From: Sporosarcina sp. BP05
GTDB taxonomy: Bacteria > Bacillota > Bacilli > Bacillales_A > Planococcaceae
Length of the DNA: 64,000 nucleotides
Assembly: GCF_014282005.1 (NCBI RefSeq)
Contig: NZ_JACFTD010000004.1
Span: forward strand, 124,001 to 188,000
Direction: 5' to 3'
Shown here: piece by piece, positions 19,390-27,390 of the stretch
How the letters are laid out: each line of letters opens with the position of its first letter
Numbering within the stretch: position 1 is the first letter of the stretch
Made by a program: the position numbers and the translations under genes
Notes under the pieces: generated by a model
Databases searched by the model: none
The model's input: only the letters and a program-made list of their open reading frames with translations
What the model was told of the DNA's origin: nothing

Positions 19390-19662
19390 CGGCCTTGATA
19401 ATGAAAAGTCTGTTGGTTTTTGTTACCTAACTATAGCATTTTGGTCTTGGCTACCCAAGTATTATGGAGATCGGTTGTGGTTACATATTCCAAAAATACA
19501 TGGGTAATATCAACTGGGAATAAGACTTAATTAGAAAGATACCCTGCCCAAATATCGGAAACCCCGTCCCCTACTATCTGTTCACTACAAGCTCTTGATG
19601 TGGTCACAGCTACTACCACAAAATGAATCACCCTTACTCAAAGGAAAACTCATAGCGTGTTC
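19390..19662. other. No intact gene; probably decayed coding DNA
   Basis: Stops interrupt every frame. One minus-strand stretch at about 19527-19635 reads protein-like (TTSRACSEQIVGDG followed by SDIWAGYLSN) but has no start and no recognisable family. It may be part of the pseudogene to its right. Confidence 0.4.
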
Positions 19663-20139
19663 CTACAACTCAACAGACTGCTCTAATAACTTGTACTCAC
19701 CATTGTCTATGTAAATCATGTAGTCTACTTTCATTGCACTTGGGCTAGCGACAATTATTGCTCCCATGTTTTAAAGTAACCCACCGACAATGCTTTGCAC
19801 TCGTAACTTTAGGTAAGCTATATTCACTTTCTTACCTTCAAACTCACTAAGTAACTTGTATGAGGATTGCTTAGGTGAATACTGTGCTAGCTCAGAACTG
19901 CTAGCTAGCTCCATCGGCTTATGCTCAGATTCTTCAATTGTTAAATTCTGAAAGACAACATCAATAAACCAACTATTCTCATTCATCTGCACATATAACT
20001 CTATTGCTTTGTTAATTTTAATAGCCCATACTTCTTCTCCACACGCTATTGCGATTTATTGCATTAATACTCTTGGAAACTGCGAAGCACCTGTAAAGAT
20101 AAGATATTTTCCTTTGAACGCTTCTGATATATAAGCCCA
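19663..20139 (-). pseudogene. Decayed gene of unknown family, two in-frame stops
   Basis: A single minus-strand frame of 159 codons from 20139 to the TAG at 19663 holds protein-like sequence throughout, broken by TAA codons at about 20056 and at 19771-19773. Both sit where a CAA codon would restore the frame. Readable segments include KGKYLIFTGASQFPRVL, ACGEEVWAIKINKAIEL, LSEFEGKKVNIAYLKL, and KVDYMIYIDNGEYKLLEQ. I do not recognise the family. No start is certain, since the 5' end runs into the terminator at 20141. Two stops without frameshifts suggest fairly recent loss. Confidence 0.6.
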
Positions 20140-20140
20140 T

Positions 20141-20167
20141 AAAAAAGAGAGCTACTTATTAGCTCTC
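20141..20167 (-). terminator. Terminator of the Excalibur-domain gene
   Basis: Minus-strand stem GAGAGCTA/TAGCTCTC with a five-base loop followed by TTTTTT, 25 bases past the stop at 20192. Confidence 0.9.
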
Positions 20168-20191
20168 AAATCTTTTACCATTACAAACTAC

Positions 20192-20986
20192 TTACTCACA
20201 AGCCCATCCATCTTTATCTCTATCATGTTTATTTTCATATGCAGGGTGTGAACTAGCAACACCACTTGGATATACCTTGCGCATTTCTGTACAGTTTTGG
20301 AATGATTCATATGTAGATGTAGCTTGCGGTTTTCGAGCTTCCGCTTTAGCCTTCGCTTCTGTTTCTGCTTTAGCCTTTGCTTCTGTTTCCGCTTTAGCCT
20401 TCGCTTCTGTTTCTGCTTTAGCCTTTGCTTCTGTTTCCGCTTTTACCTTCGCTTCTGTTTCTGCTTTAGCCTTCGCTTCTGTTTCCGCTTTAGCCTTCGC
20501 TTCTGTTTCTGCTTTAGCCTTCGCTTCTGTTTCCGCTTTAGCCTTCGCTTCTGTTTCTGCTTTAGCCTTCGCTTCTGTTTCCGCTTTAGCTTTCGCTTCT
20601 ATTTCTGCTTTAGCCTTCGCTTCTGTTTCCGTTTTAGCCTTCGCGTCTGTTTCTGCTTTAGCCTTCGCTTCTGTTTCTGCTTTAGCCTTCGCTTTTGTTT
20701 CTGCTTTAGCCTTCGCTTCTGTTTCTGCTTTAGCCTTCGCTTCTGTTTCTGTTTTAGCCTTCGCTTCTACTATTTCTTGCTTTTCTTGTTCCTTTTCCAT
20801 AGAAGAATCAGAAGTTACTCCAAATACAATAAAGGAAACAATTGCAATTGCGAAGGAAATGCCCGCATTACGTAAACTCTTTTTAGAACCTTTTTTCTTT
20901 CCTAGTTTTTTTAATAGGGATATTACTAAAAATACAATAACCGCTATACCGCTAGCGAATACTAATAAGGCAAAAAAAGTATTCAT
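20192..20986 (-). CDS. Membrane protein with long AKAKAETE repeat and C-terminal Excalibur domain
   Basis: 264 residues. Two hydrophobic segments (about 4-25 and 42-58) are separated by a Lys-rich loop. Residues 75-218 are about 18 tandem copies of an eight-residue unit, AKAKAETE with rare changes, giving a charged Ala-rich, probably helical stalk. The last 45 residues form an Excalibur domain: a paired cysteine ([14 protein letters not shown]) and the calcium-loop-like [10 protein letters not shown]. The ATG at 20986 has AGGAGTGG before it; an upstream TTG at 21004 is inside that site. Excalibur domains occur on secreted nucleases and surface proteins, so a surface role is likely, but no enzyme domain is present. 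Own terminator, AT-rich surroundings. Confidence 0.8.
   Translation of the reverse strand: MNTFFALLVFASGIAVIVFLVISLLKKLGKKKGSKKSLRNAGISFAIAIVSFIVFGVTSDSSMEKEQEKQEIVEAKAKTETEAKAKAETEAKAKAETKAKAKAETEAKAKAETDAKAKTETEAKAKAEIEAKAKAETEAKAKAETEAKAKAETEAKAKAETEAKAKAETEAKAKAETEAKVKAETEAKAKAETEAKAKAETEAKAKAETEAKAKAEARKPQATSTYESFQNCTEMRKVYPSGVASSHPAYENKHDRDKDGWACE
20333..20764 (-). repeat. Tandem 24-bp repeat, about 18 copies
   Basis: 432 bp of 24-bp units encoding AKAKAETE within the Excalibur-domain gene. Third-position differences (GCA/GCG and CTT/CTC on the plus strand) alternate along the array, and a few units carry replacements (ETK, ETD, EIE, VKA), so the array is old enough to have diverged but still repeat-rich enough to change copy number. 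Confidence 0.92.
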
Positions 20987-21185
20987 TTGACCACTCCTAC
21001 TCAAATTAGAATTACAAACATATTAATATAACACATATTTCAGTTAAACTATACTACTTTTGATAAAGCACAGTTCTAATAATAAATTATAACTGAATAA
21101 AAATAACCACTTCTAATCAAACACCAACAAAATTGACCACATTACATACAAATTAAAATATGATTTTCACAATTCTCAGGACAAC

Positions 21186-21211
21186 AAAAAAAGAGAACAG
21201 TAACAGTTCTC
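21186..21211 (-). terminator. Terminator after the decayed YcdB-like gene
   Basis: Minus-strand stem GAGAAC/GTTCTC with a seven-base loop followed by seven T, about 80 bases past the pseudogene stop at 21289. The rest of 20987-21288 is AT-rich with no gene seen. Confidence 0.8.
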
Positions 21212-21288
21212 ATAGTCTTTTAGGATTAAATAATTTTAATCTCATATTATAGTATTCGAACCTAAAATAAAAAGGTCAAAATTTCATT

Positions 21289-21977
21289 TTAATTTTTTAG
21301 TTGTTTTAAGTCATCAAAAGTTGTCGAGCCCAACTTTTCAGAACGCCAATAGAAATTAACAACTTCGCCATTTCCTAGAACGGATACTTCTATTCTTTGA
21401 TCAGAAATGGGTACTTGATTTTTAGTACGCGAAAAGGAGAATGATTAACGAATTGGTTCTGTTGATATTTGCCTCGGATAGTAGTTGAAGCGATCTGTCT
21501 CTAACTGATATTCCTCACCATCAACAAACTTCTTAACAAATTCGACTGCTATCTTTCTAGACACTACCTTTGAGGTCTTTGCTGTAAATAGCGCTTCTGA
21601 TTCAATGGGTGGTTGATAGTAAAATTGCTCAATTTTTAGATCCTTTCCAACAAATACAACATTACCGTATAACCGCATACCATTAATTGTCTTAGTGAAC
21701 ATTAGATCATAACGTAACTTATCGTCATCAGGATAAAAGTGACTACCACCCATTTGAAAATCACTATGCGTTAAGAAATCAAATCGATTAGGAAACAACT
21801 TATTAATTTTCTTAATTAAATAAACTTTTGCGAAAACCGTTTCTGTTTAAGCGACTTGAATTCGCACTTTTCCAGGCTGCCGAATCACCGTGGTTGAAGC
21901 ACTGGCAGCAGACGTAACATTCCAATAGATAAAGCAGCAGAGCTTAATACAGTACCAATTCTCTTTAAAACGGACAA
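21289..21977 (-). pseudogene. Decayed secreted protein, YcdB/PepSY-like
   Basis: Starts with a possible TTG at 21977 behind GGGGATAC and a signal-peptide-like stretch (SVLKRIGTVLSSAALSIG). The frame then shifts by one base near 21920 and continues as VTSAASASTTVIRQPGKV, meets a TAA near 21848, continues through a long readable part (HSDFQMGGSHFYPDDDKL, GNVVFVGKDLKIEQFYY, ISRKIAVEF-like), meets a second TAA at 21445-21447, and ends after SFSFSRTKNQVPISDQRIEV and GNGEVVNFYWRSEKL. The last segment fits the YcdB/YcdC-type repeat pattern (R-x-x-NG-P-x-x-x-x-I-x-V, then GEV-x-x-F-x-W). Three lesions make it a clear pseudogene; the family call is moderate. Confidence 0.65.
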
Positions 21978-22548
21978 AGTATCCCCATCTTGGTTAACGA
22001 TATCCAAACTGCCCACTAAATTCCACCAGTTGCTAATAAGAGATTTCTTTATCCACTATTTATCAAAATATCCCTTTCCACCTTTTTTTTAACATCACTG
22101 ACTCTTCAGTAATCAATAGCTAGTTTCGCAGGAACGTTTAAACATATCCATATATGTTTCCAGCTACGCATACAGCTTGTAATGAACTATTCCACTTCCC
22201 ACTTTTCTATTGCCGATTTTAAGCAATTCAAATAATTACATGATTGACATCTAGATAAAATGCCTATTTTTCCCTGTCTTTCTCGAATTAGTCGTTCCAG
22301 TGACTTCCGTTTTTCACCCGAATATGATTAAATAAGAGTATAATCTTTATTTTCAGCTTTTGTGAGTAAAAGGTGTAGATTTCAGAAGTTCTACGTTCAA
22401 TACTTCTTTTTTCTTTATAACAATGTTTTTTTCCGTCTATAACTATTTACCCTTCTAGAAGACTGAAACATCAACACACAACCGATGTCGTACAAGGCGA
22501 TAAGACAAGTCAAAAAATACTACCATATGCTGAAGGGGGAAAATCTCA
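21978..22548. other. AT-rich gap with one decayed reading frame
   Basis: No intact gene. The minus-strand frame 22378-22187 is described separately. No convincing promoter for the plus-strand gene at 22549 was found; weak TATAAC and TATAAT-like boxes occur near 22420 and 22340 without good -35 partners. Confidence 0.4.
22187..22378 (-). pseudogene. Decayed frame with Cys-rich C-terminus, family unknown
   Basis: 64 codons in one minus-strand frame with a single internal TAA. The text reads as protein: KAENKDYTLI, stop, SGEKRKSLERLIRERQGKI, then SRCQSCNYLNCLKSAIEK and WEVE before the final TAG. The CxxCxxxxC pattern is notable. No start is visible, so this is at most the 3' end of a gene. Confidence 0.4.
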
Positions 22549-23379
22549 TTGAGTATTGAAACCACATTGCAAAAAGAAGCCATGCATGTACTAAAGCTGA
22601 CAAGTAGAACGTTTTACATTCCAATTAAACTGCTTAATCCAATGTTAAGAAAGACGGTGGGCTCTGCCTATTTATGTATGCGCGCGATTGATGAAATTGA
22701 AGATCACGAAGACTTACTATCTGAAACTAAGCAGCATCTGTTACGTTCGACTAGTAAGCTTTTACAAACGAAGTTTGATGACATTGCCTATCAACAACTT
22801 CTAAAGCCATATGAAAATATTTTACCTGAAGTGACGTTAAGACTCGGTGATTGGCTTTCCGTTTGTCCAGAAAATATTATTGACAAGGTTAAAGAGTCAA
22901 CAAGCATTATGGCAGATGGAATGGCCCGTTGGGTAGAAAAGGATTGGGTAGTAAAAACAAAGGAAGATCTAGATGAGTATACTTATTATGTAGCGGGCTT
23001 AGTAGGTATTATGCTATCTGATATATGGGAATTGTATGACGGGACAGTAACGGATCGCGAATTGGCAATTGGCTATGGCCGAGGTCTGCAAGCGGTTAAT
23101 ATGCTACGAAATCAGGATGAAGATGCTGATCGCGGTGTACGTTTTATTCCTGATGGATGGGACCGAAATGATATGTTTGCGTACGCAACAATGAATTTAA
23201 ATAAAGCGGATGAATATTTAAAATCGATTGATACTAAAAATATTCAGTTGTTCTGTAAAATCCCACTTGCCTTGGCAAAGAGGACACTCACAACCTTAAA
23301 AAATGGCAATGAAAAAATGTCACGTGCCGAAGTAGAATCCACTGTGAATGAAATTATTAACGAGAAAAAAAACGATTAG
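22549..23379 (+). CDS. Squalene/phytoene synthase family protein
   Basis: Family members join two isoprenyl diphosphates head to head, or (YisP in Bacillus) merely dephosphorylate farnesyl diphosphate. 276 residues. Both aspartate-rich motifs are present: RAIDEIEDHED near residue 45 and NQDEDADRGVRF near 195, with SRTFYIPIKLL at the start. The chain looks closer to eukaryote-type squalene synthases than to CrtB/CrtM in these motifs, which is an impression only. TTG start at 22549 with AAGGGGGA upstream. No carotenoid or hopanoid gene lies nearby; FPP would come from ispA (56.2 kb). Lone gene with two hairpins after it, in AT-rich accessory DNA. Confidence 0.85.
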   Translation: MSIETTLQKEAMHVLKLTSRTFYIPIKLLNPMLRKTVGSAYLCMRAIDEIEDHEDLLSETKQHLLRSTSKLLQTKFDDIAYQQLLKPYENILPEVTLRLGDWLSVCPENIIDKVKESTSIMADGMARWVEKDWVVKTKEDLDEYTYYVAGLVGIMLSDIWELYDGTVTDRELAIGYGRGLQAVNMLRNQDEDADRGVRFIPDGWDRNDMFAYATMNLNKADEYLKSIDTKNIQLFCKIPLALAKRTLTTLKNGNEKMSRAEVESTVNEIINEKKND

Positions 23380-23417
23380 ATTGTTTCAGGTCACTGAAAC
23401 AATCTATGTTTTTTAAT
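23379..23417 (+). terminator. Terminator of the squalene-synthase-family gene
   Basis: Perfect 11-bp stem GATTGTTTCAG/CTGAAACAATC with a four-base loop, starting at the last base of the stop codon and followed by TATGTTTTTT. Confidence 0.92.
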
Positions 23418-23424
23418 GACTTTC

Positions 23425-23473
23425 AAAAAGAGACGACTGTACATTCGAATATTGAATGTAAAGTCGCCTTTTT
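23425..23473. terminator. Second hairpin after the squalene-synthase-family gene
   Basis: Stem with a nearly perfect inner part (ACATTC/GAATGT) extended through CGACT/AGTCG with small mismatches, flanked by AAAAAG and CTTTTT. Backup terminator on either strand. Confidence 0.7.
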
Positions 23474-23999
23474 GATTAACTATCAGGTGCCTTAAGCTGT
23501 ACTTGTGTAATCATCTTGTTAAAGATTAATCTATGACTGGATCCCATATTTTAAAGTCAAAGAGGATAAATATACAAAAAAAGAGATCACCCACATAATA
23601 CAGCCGAATTCTTACTTTCTTCTATCTATTTGAAATATATTTTCCGAATAATTTTATACGCAGGTACAGGTACATGTCCATCAAAATGAAAGCATGCGAA
23701 AGCGGCCAGGAAATGAGGTTTGGTTTGGTTTGGTTTGGTTTGGTTTGGTTTGGTTTGGCCAGGTTACCCATATATTTGTTTAATATATACAAACAGACAT
23801 CTGGATTCAGTTGTTGATCATATCTGATTAACTTTGCCCCCAAAATTGAATTGAACGTTTTTGAGGGTATATATATTCAAGCCAATCAGTCAACTTTTAA
23901 CTAGCTATAAAAACCAAGTAAAGCAAAAGGGTGACATGTAGTTGCCGGATTTCAAAACTATAGGAATCCATCTTTGTAAATGTGTTTTCTGATATAAAC
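23474..23999. other. Non-coding gap with a GGTTT microsatellite
   Basis: I see no gene in this 526-base stretch on either strand. Its one striking item is the pentanucleotide array at 23717-23758. The psuT gene ends at its right edge without an obvious terminator. Confidence 0.6.
23717..23758. repeat. (GGTTT)n pentanucleotide microsatellite, 8.4 copies
   Basis: 42 bases of uninterrupted GGTTT. It is bracketed by GGCCAGG at 23704-23710 and at 23757-23763. It is intergenic, about 240 bases beyond the 3' end of psuT, so it is unlikely to switch a promoter. Confidence 0.95.
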
Positions 24000-25181
24000 T
24001 TACATAGCAATACCAATGATAGTTGCTGAAATTACAGAGGCTAGTGTTGCACCTAACAACAGTTTTAAAGCAAATTTCGAAACATAATGACCTTGTTTTT
24101 CACTAATAGACTTAATTGAACCTGCAATAATACCAACAGTTCCAAAATTTGCAAAGCTAACCAAATAAACCGATACAATTGCTACTGTTTTATCTGAAAG
24201 TTTTGTTGAAATTTCACCAAAACTCAACATTGCAACAAATTCATTAGTAACAAGTTTTGTAGCCATAATTCCACCGGCCAGTACGGCTTCTGCCCATGGA
24301 ACACCCATCAAGAATGCGATTGGTGCAAAGATATAACCAATAACTGTTTGGAATGAAATTTGAAATACACCTTGAAAAATCACATTAATCAATTCCATCA
24401 AAGCAATAAATCCTAAGAGCATAGCAGCTACGGTAACAACTAGTTTAAAACCATCCATTATGCTATCTCCAACCATTTGGAAAAAAGGAACTCTCTTATT
24501 TTCATCAATTTGAATTAAATCCTCATCATTATCTAAATCATAGGGATTAATAATATTAGCAATTATGAGTGCACTAAAAATATTCAAAACAACAGCTGTT
24601 ACAACATATTTCGGTTCTAACATCGTCATATAAGCGCCAACCATCGCCATACTTACTGCACTCATTGCCGAAGTACAAATTGTGTAAAGTCTTTTTGGAG
24701 ATAAAAGCGGGATTTGTTTAATAATTGTCAAAAATACTTCAGGTTGTCCAAGAATAGCAGTAGATACAGCAAAATAGCTTTCAAGTTTACCCATACCAGT
24801 TATTTTACTTAAAATTAAACCTAAGTATTTAATAACGAATGGTAATACTTTGATATAATTTAGTATTCCTATTAGGACGGATAGGAATACTAGAGGTAAT
24901 AGCGCTACAAATATAAACGATATTTCACCTTCATTCACGAGACCACCAAATACAAATTGAATTCCTGTATCAGCAATAGCGAGCAATTTTTCAAAAAACT
25001 TGCCAACTTTAGTAATGGCAATAAGACCTATACTAGTATTCATCATGAAGTATACTAAAACGATTTGCACAGCTAACATAATCAGAATACGTTTATATTT
25101 TATCTTCTTTCTATCATTACTAAATATAAACGCAATAAAAAAAGCAAGTAAAATCCCAGATATTAAGAACAAAAACTTCAT
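24000..25181 (-). CDS. psuT: NupC-family nucleoside transporter, probable pseudouridine importer
   Basis: Concentrative, cation-coupled nucleoside carrier in the membrane. 393 residues with about nine to ten hydrophobic segments; NupC features include FVFGGLVNEGEISFIFVALLP-like FVFGGL, LGQPEVFLTI, and SFANFGTVGIIAGSI near the end, plus the TNEFVAM segment. The ATG at 25181 has AAAGGGGAG upstream. Position directly after psuK and psuG points to pseudouridine as substrate, as proposed for E. coli PsuT of the same family; other pyrimidine nucleosides remain possible. A perfect catabolite-repression (cre) match lies 19 bases upstream of the start. Confidence 0.85.
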   Translation of the reverse strand: MKFLFLISGILLAFFIAFIFSNDRKKIKYKRILIMLAVQIVLVYFMMNTSIGLIAITKVGKFFEKLLAIADTGIQFVFGGLVNEGEISFIFVALLPLVFLSVLIGILNYIKVLPFVIKYLGLILSKITGMGKLESYFAVSTAILGQPEVFLTIIKQIPLLSPKRLYTICTSAMSAVSMAMVGAYMTMLEPKYVVTAVVLNIFSALIIANIINPYDLDNDEDLIQIDENKRVPFFQMVGDSIMDGFKLVVTVAAMLLGFIALMELINVIFQGVFQISFQTVIGYIFAPIAFLMGVPWAEAVLAGGIMATKLVTNEFVAMLSFGEISTKLSDKTVAIVSVYLVSFANFGTVGIIAGSIKSISEKQGHYVSKFALKLLLGATLASVISATIIGIAM

Positions 25182-25199
25182 GTAAATACTCCCCTTTAA

Positions 25200-25213
25200 T
25201 GTTAGCGCTTTCA
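25200..25213. promoter_or_regulatory. CcpA cre site in front of psuT
   Basis: TGAAAGCGCTAACA on the minus strand fits every position of the cre consensus TGWAARCGYTWNCW. It lies between psuG and psuT, downstream of the operon's promoter, so CcpA bound here would act as a roadblock or on a local promoter. Confidence 0.7.
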
Positions 25214-25223
25214 ATTACCTGAA

Positions 25224-25287
25224 AATATTAGTTCCTTTTCATATTTTTGTAAATACGAAAAGGAACTATATGGAGTGAACTAATATT
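25224..25287 (-). promoter_or_regulatory. Competing stem-loops between psuG and psuT
   Basis: Read as RNA on minus, two upstream arms, 25287-25277 (AATATTAGTTC) and 25268-25257 (TAGTTCCTTTTC), can each pair perfectly (11 and 12 bp) with one overlapping downstream arm, 25240-25224. Only one of the two hairpins can form at a time. No T-run follows directly, so this may control stability or psuT translation rather than termination. Confidence 0.55.
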
Positions 25288-25318
25288 ATTGGAACTTAGC
25301 TTGCCTTAAGTATTAATT

Positions 25319-26242
25319 TTATTGTTCGTTAGTTTTGCTGTTTAAATTAACTGCAATTTGGGCTCCTACTTTAGCATTGTGTTTTACTAATTCAATATTT
25401 ACATCTAGGCTTTTACCATCTGTTAATTCTTTAATTTTCCCGAGCAAGAATGGTGTAGTATCTTTACCAATAATATTATTTTCTGCTGCTTCTTTAATTG
25501 CTTGGTCAATAATTCCATTGATATATGCTTCATCCATGGCGAATTCTTTAGGGATTGGGTTAGCTACTACTACCCCACCTTTAAGATTTAATTCCCATTT
25601 AGTTTTCAACACATCTGCAATTACATCAATTGAATCAGTAGAGAAGTTTAATTTATATTCACTATTTCTTGTATAGAATGCTGGTAGGCACTCTGTTTCG
25701 TAGCCAAGCACAGGAACCCCTTTTGTTTCAAGGTATTCTAAAGTAAGCGCTAGATCTAGGATTGATTTAGCTCCTGCACAAACTACAGCTACGTCAGTTT
25801 GAGCTAATTCTTCAAGGTCAGCCGAAATATCCATTGTAGTTTCCGCACCTTTATGAACTCCACCAATACCGCCTGTTACAAAGATTTTGATATCTACTAA
25901 TTCTGCGCAGATCATTGTTGTTGCAACAGTCGTTGCACCAAGTTTTTTCGTAGCAATAATTTGTGGTAAGTCGCGTCTTGACACTTTAGCAACATCTGAA
26001 CTCTTACCAAATAACTCCAGCTCTTCATCTGTTAAACCAATTTTTATTTTCCCATCAATAATAGCAATTGTTGCCGGGACAGCTCCGTTTTCACGTACAA
26101 TTTGTTCAACCTCGCGTGCCATTTTCACGTTTTGAGGATAAGGCATACCGTGAGAAATAATTGTAGACTCTAATGCCACAATTGCTTTCCCTTCCTCTTT
26201 TGCCTGTTGTACTTCTTTTGATAAAACAATATAATTTTTCAT
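25319..26242 (-). CDS. psuG: Pseudouridine-5'-phosphate glycosidase
   Basis: Splits the C-C bond of pseudouridine-5'-phosphate to uracil and ribose-5-phosphate. 307 residues, family standard. Motifs: VALESTIISHGMPYPQN at the N-terminus, TVATTMICAEL, FVTGGIGGVHKGAETTMDIS with the metal and active-site residues, CAGAKSILD with the catalytic lysine, and VANPIPKEFAMD. Start one base after the psuK stop, so translation is coupled. Intact. Confidence 0.95.
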   Translation of the reverse strand: MKNYIVLSKEVQQAKEEGKAIVALESTIISHGMPYPQNVKMAREVEQIVRENGAVPATIAIIDGKIKIGLTDEELELFGKSSDVAKVSRRDLPQIIATKKLGATTVATTMICAELVDIKIFVTGGIGGVHKGAETTMDISADLEELAQTDVAVVCAGAKSILDLALTLEYLETKGVPVLGYETECLPAFYTRNSEYKLNFSTDSIDVIADVLKTKWELNLKGGVVVANPIPKEFAMDEAYINGIIDQAIKEAAENNIIGKDTTPFLLGKIKELTDGKSLDVNIELVKHNAKVGAQIAVNLNSKTNEQ

Positions 26243-26243
26243 A

Positions 26244-27182
26244 TTAAATTTCCTCCATATCTATTTTAAATTGATTTTGTGATAATTCTTGTCTAACTGT
26301 ATGCTTTGACAAAATTGTTTTCCGGGCATTGACCAATCCGGATTTAATAATGTAATCAAATTCTTTCTTTTGTAACCAGGAATAGATAACTGCCGAACAA
26401 AATGAATCACCTGCACCTGTAACATCTACAACCGTTGATTCTTCGATAGCTGGGAAATAACGAATCTCGCCACCTTCACTACCTGTAAATACACCTTTTG
26501 ATCCGTTAGTTACAATTACATTTTTAACTCCTAGCTCTAACCATTTATCAACTGCACTTTCCCAATCCTTATCATCACTAATTTTAATATTCATAAAAGT
26601 TTCCGTTTCATCTTTATTGACAATTAGCCAACTTACCGAACTCAATGTTTTGGGAAGTCGGTTCATTTTTGGAGACGAAACAGGGATGATAACTAATGGA
26701 ATATTATGCGTAGTTGTGAATGAACAAAGAAATTCAATCGATTCAACAGGGCAATTCAAATCAACTATAATACATTTAGCACTTCTAAGAATAGTACTGT
26801 TTTTTTTCAATAACTCAGGGGTAATCTCTTCAAAAATATCCATATCTGCAAATGCAACTGATAAATCGCCATTCCTATCTAACACTGCTGTATAGGAACC
26901 AGTTGATGCATTTTCAAATTGGGTAACATGCTCTAAATTCATAAAAGGAGACGATATGTCATAAATCTCTTTCCATTCTAAATCGTTACCACTTGCTGAA
27001 ATTAATGCAACTTGCTCACCCAGTCTACCTAGATTTTCAGCTATATTTCTTGCTACTCCTCCAATCGTTCGAGAAGATATTACTGGGTTAGACGTTTCAT
27101 TAGTAAGTTCAAATTTTGCATAGAGTTTTCTGTCTACATTAGCCCCTCCCACGCATATAATAGGTGGGTTTTCTATAATCAT
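26244..27182 (-). CDS. psuK: PfkB-family sugar kinase, probable pseudouridine kinase
   Basis: Phosphorylates pseudouridine for PsuG. 312 residues from the first ATG. Both PfkB signatures are intact: GGVARNIAENLGRLG near residue 42 and VDVTGAGDSFCSAV near 252, the latter with the catalytic Asp and anion-hole glycines. First gene of psuK-psuG-psuT. The start is uncertain: the ATG at 27182 has only a poor ribosome site, while an ideal AAAGGAGGTG at 27232-27223 is followed seven bases later by an in-frame ATC at 27215. Unlike the paralogue at 28.5 kb it has no winged-helix domain. Confidence 0.87.
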   Translation of the reverse strand: MIIENPPIICVGGANVDRKLYAKFELTNETSNPVISSRTIGGVARNIAENLGRLGEQVALISASGNDLEWKEIYDISSPFMNLEHVTQFENASTGSYTAVLDRNGDLSVAFADMDIFEEITPELLKKNSTILRSAKCIIVDLNCPVESIEFLCSFTTTHNIPLVIIPVSSPKMNRLPKTLSSVSWLIVNKDETETFMNIKISDDKDWESAVDKWLELGVKNVIVTNGSKGVFTGSEGGEIRYFPAIEESTVVDVTGAGDSFCSAVIYSWLQKKEFDYIIKSGLVNARKTILSKHTVRQELSQNQFKIDMEEI

Positions 27183-27242
27183 CCCTAAAATTAAATCCTC
27201 ATTTTCATTAGCGATTTTATTACACCTCCTTTATTTCCTCGG

Positions 27243-27256
27243 AAACAAAAGTTTAC
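27243..27256 (-). promoter_or_regulatory. Candidate operator in the psuK leader
   Basis: Minus-strand GTAAACTTTTGTTT, 18 bases past the -10 box, matches GTAAACTATTGTTT in front of the regulator gene at 13 of 14 positions; both follow a TTCATT. A small AACATATGTT palindrome lies between it and the promoter. Confidence 0.5.
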
Positions 27257-27273
27257 TTAATGAACATATGTTT

Positions 27274-27301
27274 ATTATACGACTTATTTAAAGGTTGTCA
27301 A
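27274..27301 (-). promoter_or_regulatory. Strong sigma-A promoter of the psu operon
   Basis: Perfect TTGACA (27301-27296) and perfect TATAAT (27279-27274), 16-base spacer. It also overlaps the terminator tail of the EamA gene, so termination and initiation share DNA here. Confidence 0.88.
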
Positions 27302-27341
27302 CATAAAAATACCCCACCCTTTTTGTCATATTGGATGAGGT
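27302..27341 (-). terminator. Terminator of the EamA transporter gene
   Basis: Minus-strand arms ACCTCATCC and GGGTGGGGT pair over nine positions (two G-U), followed by ATTTTTATG. It lies 50 bases past the stop at 27391 and abuts the psuK promoter. Confidence 0.65.
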
Positions 27342-27390
27342 CTTTTCTATAGCGATTACATTTCAAATGCTTAAAATCTTCATTTTGAAT

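Noticed and set aside
20333..20764. CRISPR array
   Set aside because: The 24-bp units are contiguous with no unique spacers, in frame with a coding region, and no cas gene is near.
20277..20990. Long open frames on the plus strand opposite the Excalibur-domain gene
   Set aside because: They come from the 24-bp repeat, which keeps several frames open. They encode monotonous SALAFASV or FCFRFSL text, lack ribosome sites and run antisense to a gene with real domains.
23622..23843. Minus-strand 73-codon frame with NQTKP repeats
   Set aside because: It exists only because the GGTTT array has no stops in that frame; flanks are not protein-like and there is no ribosome site.
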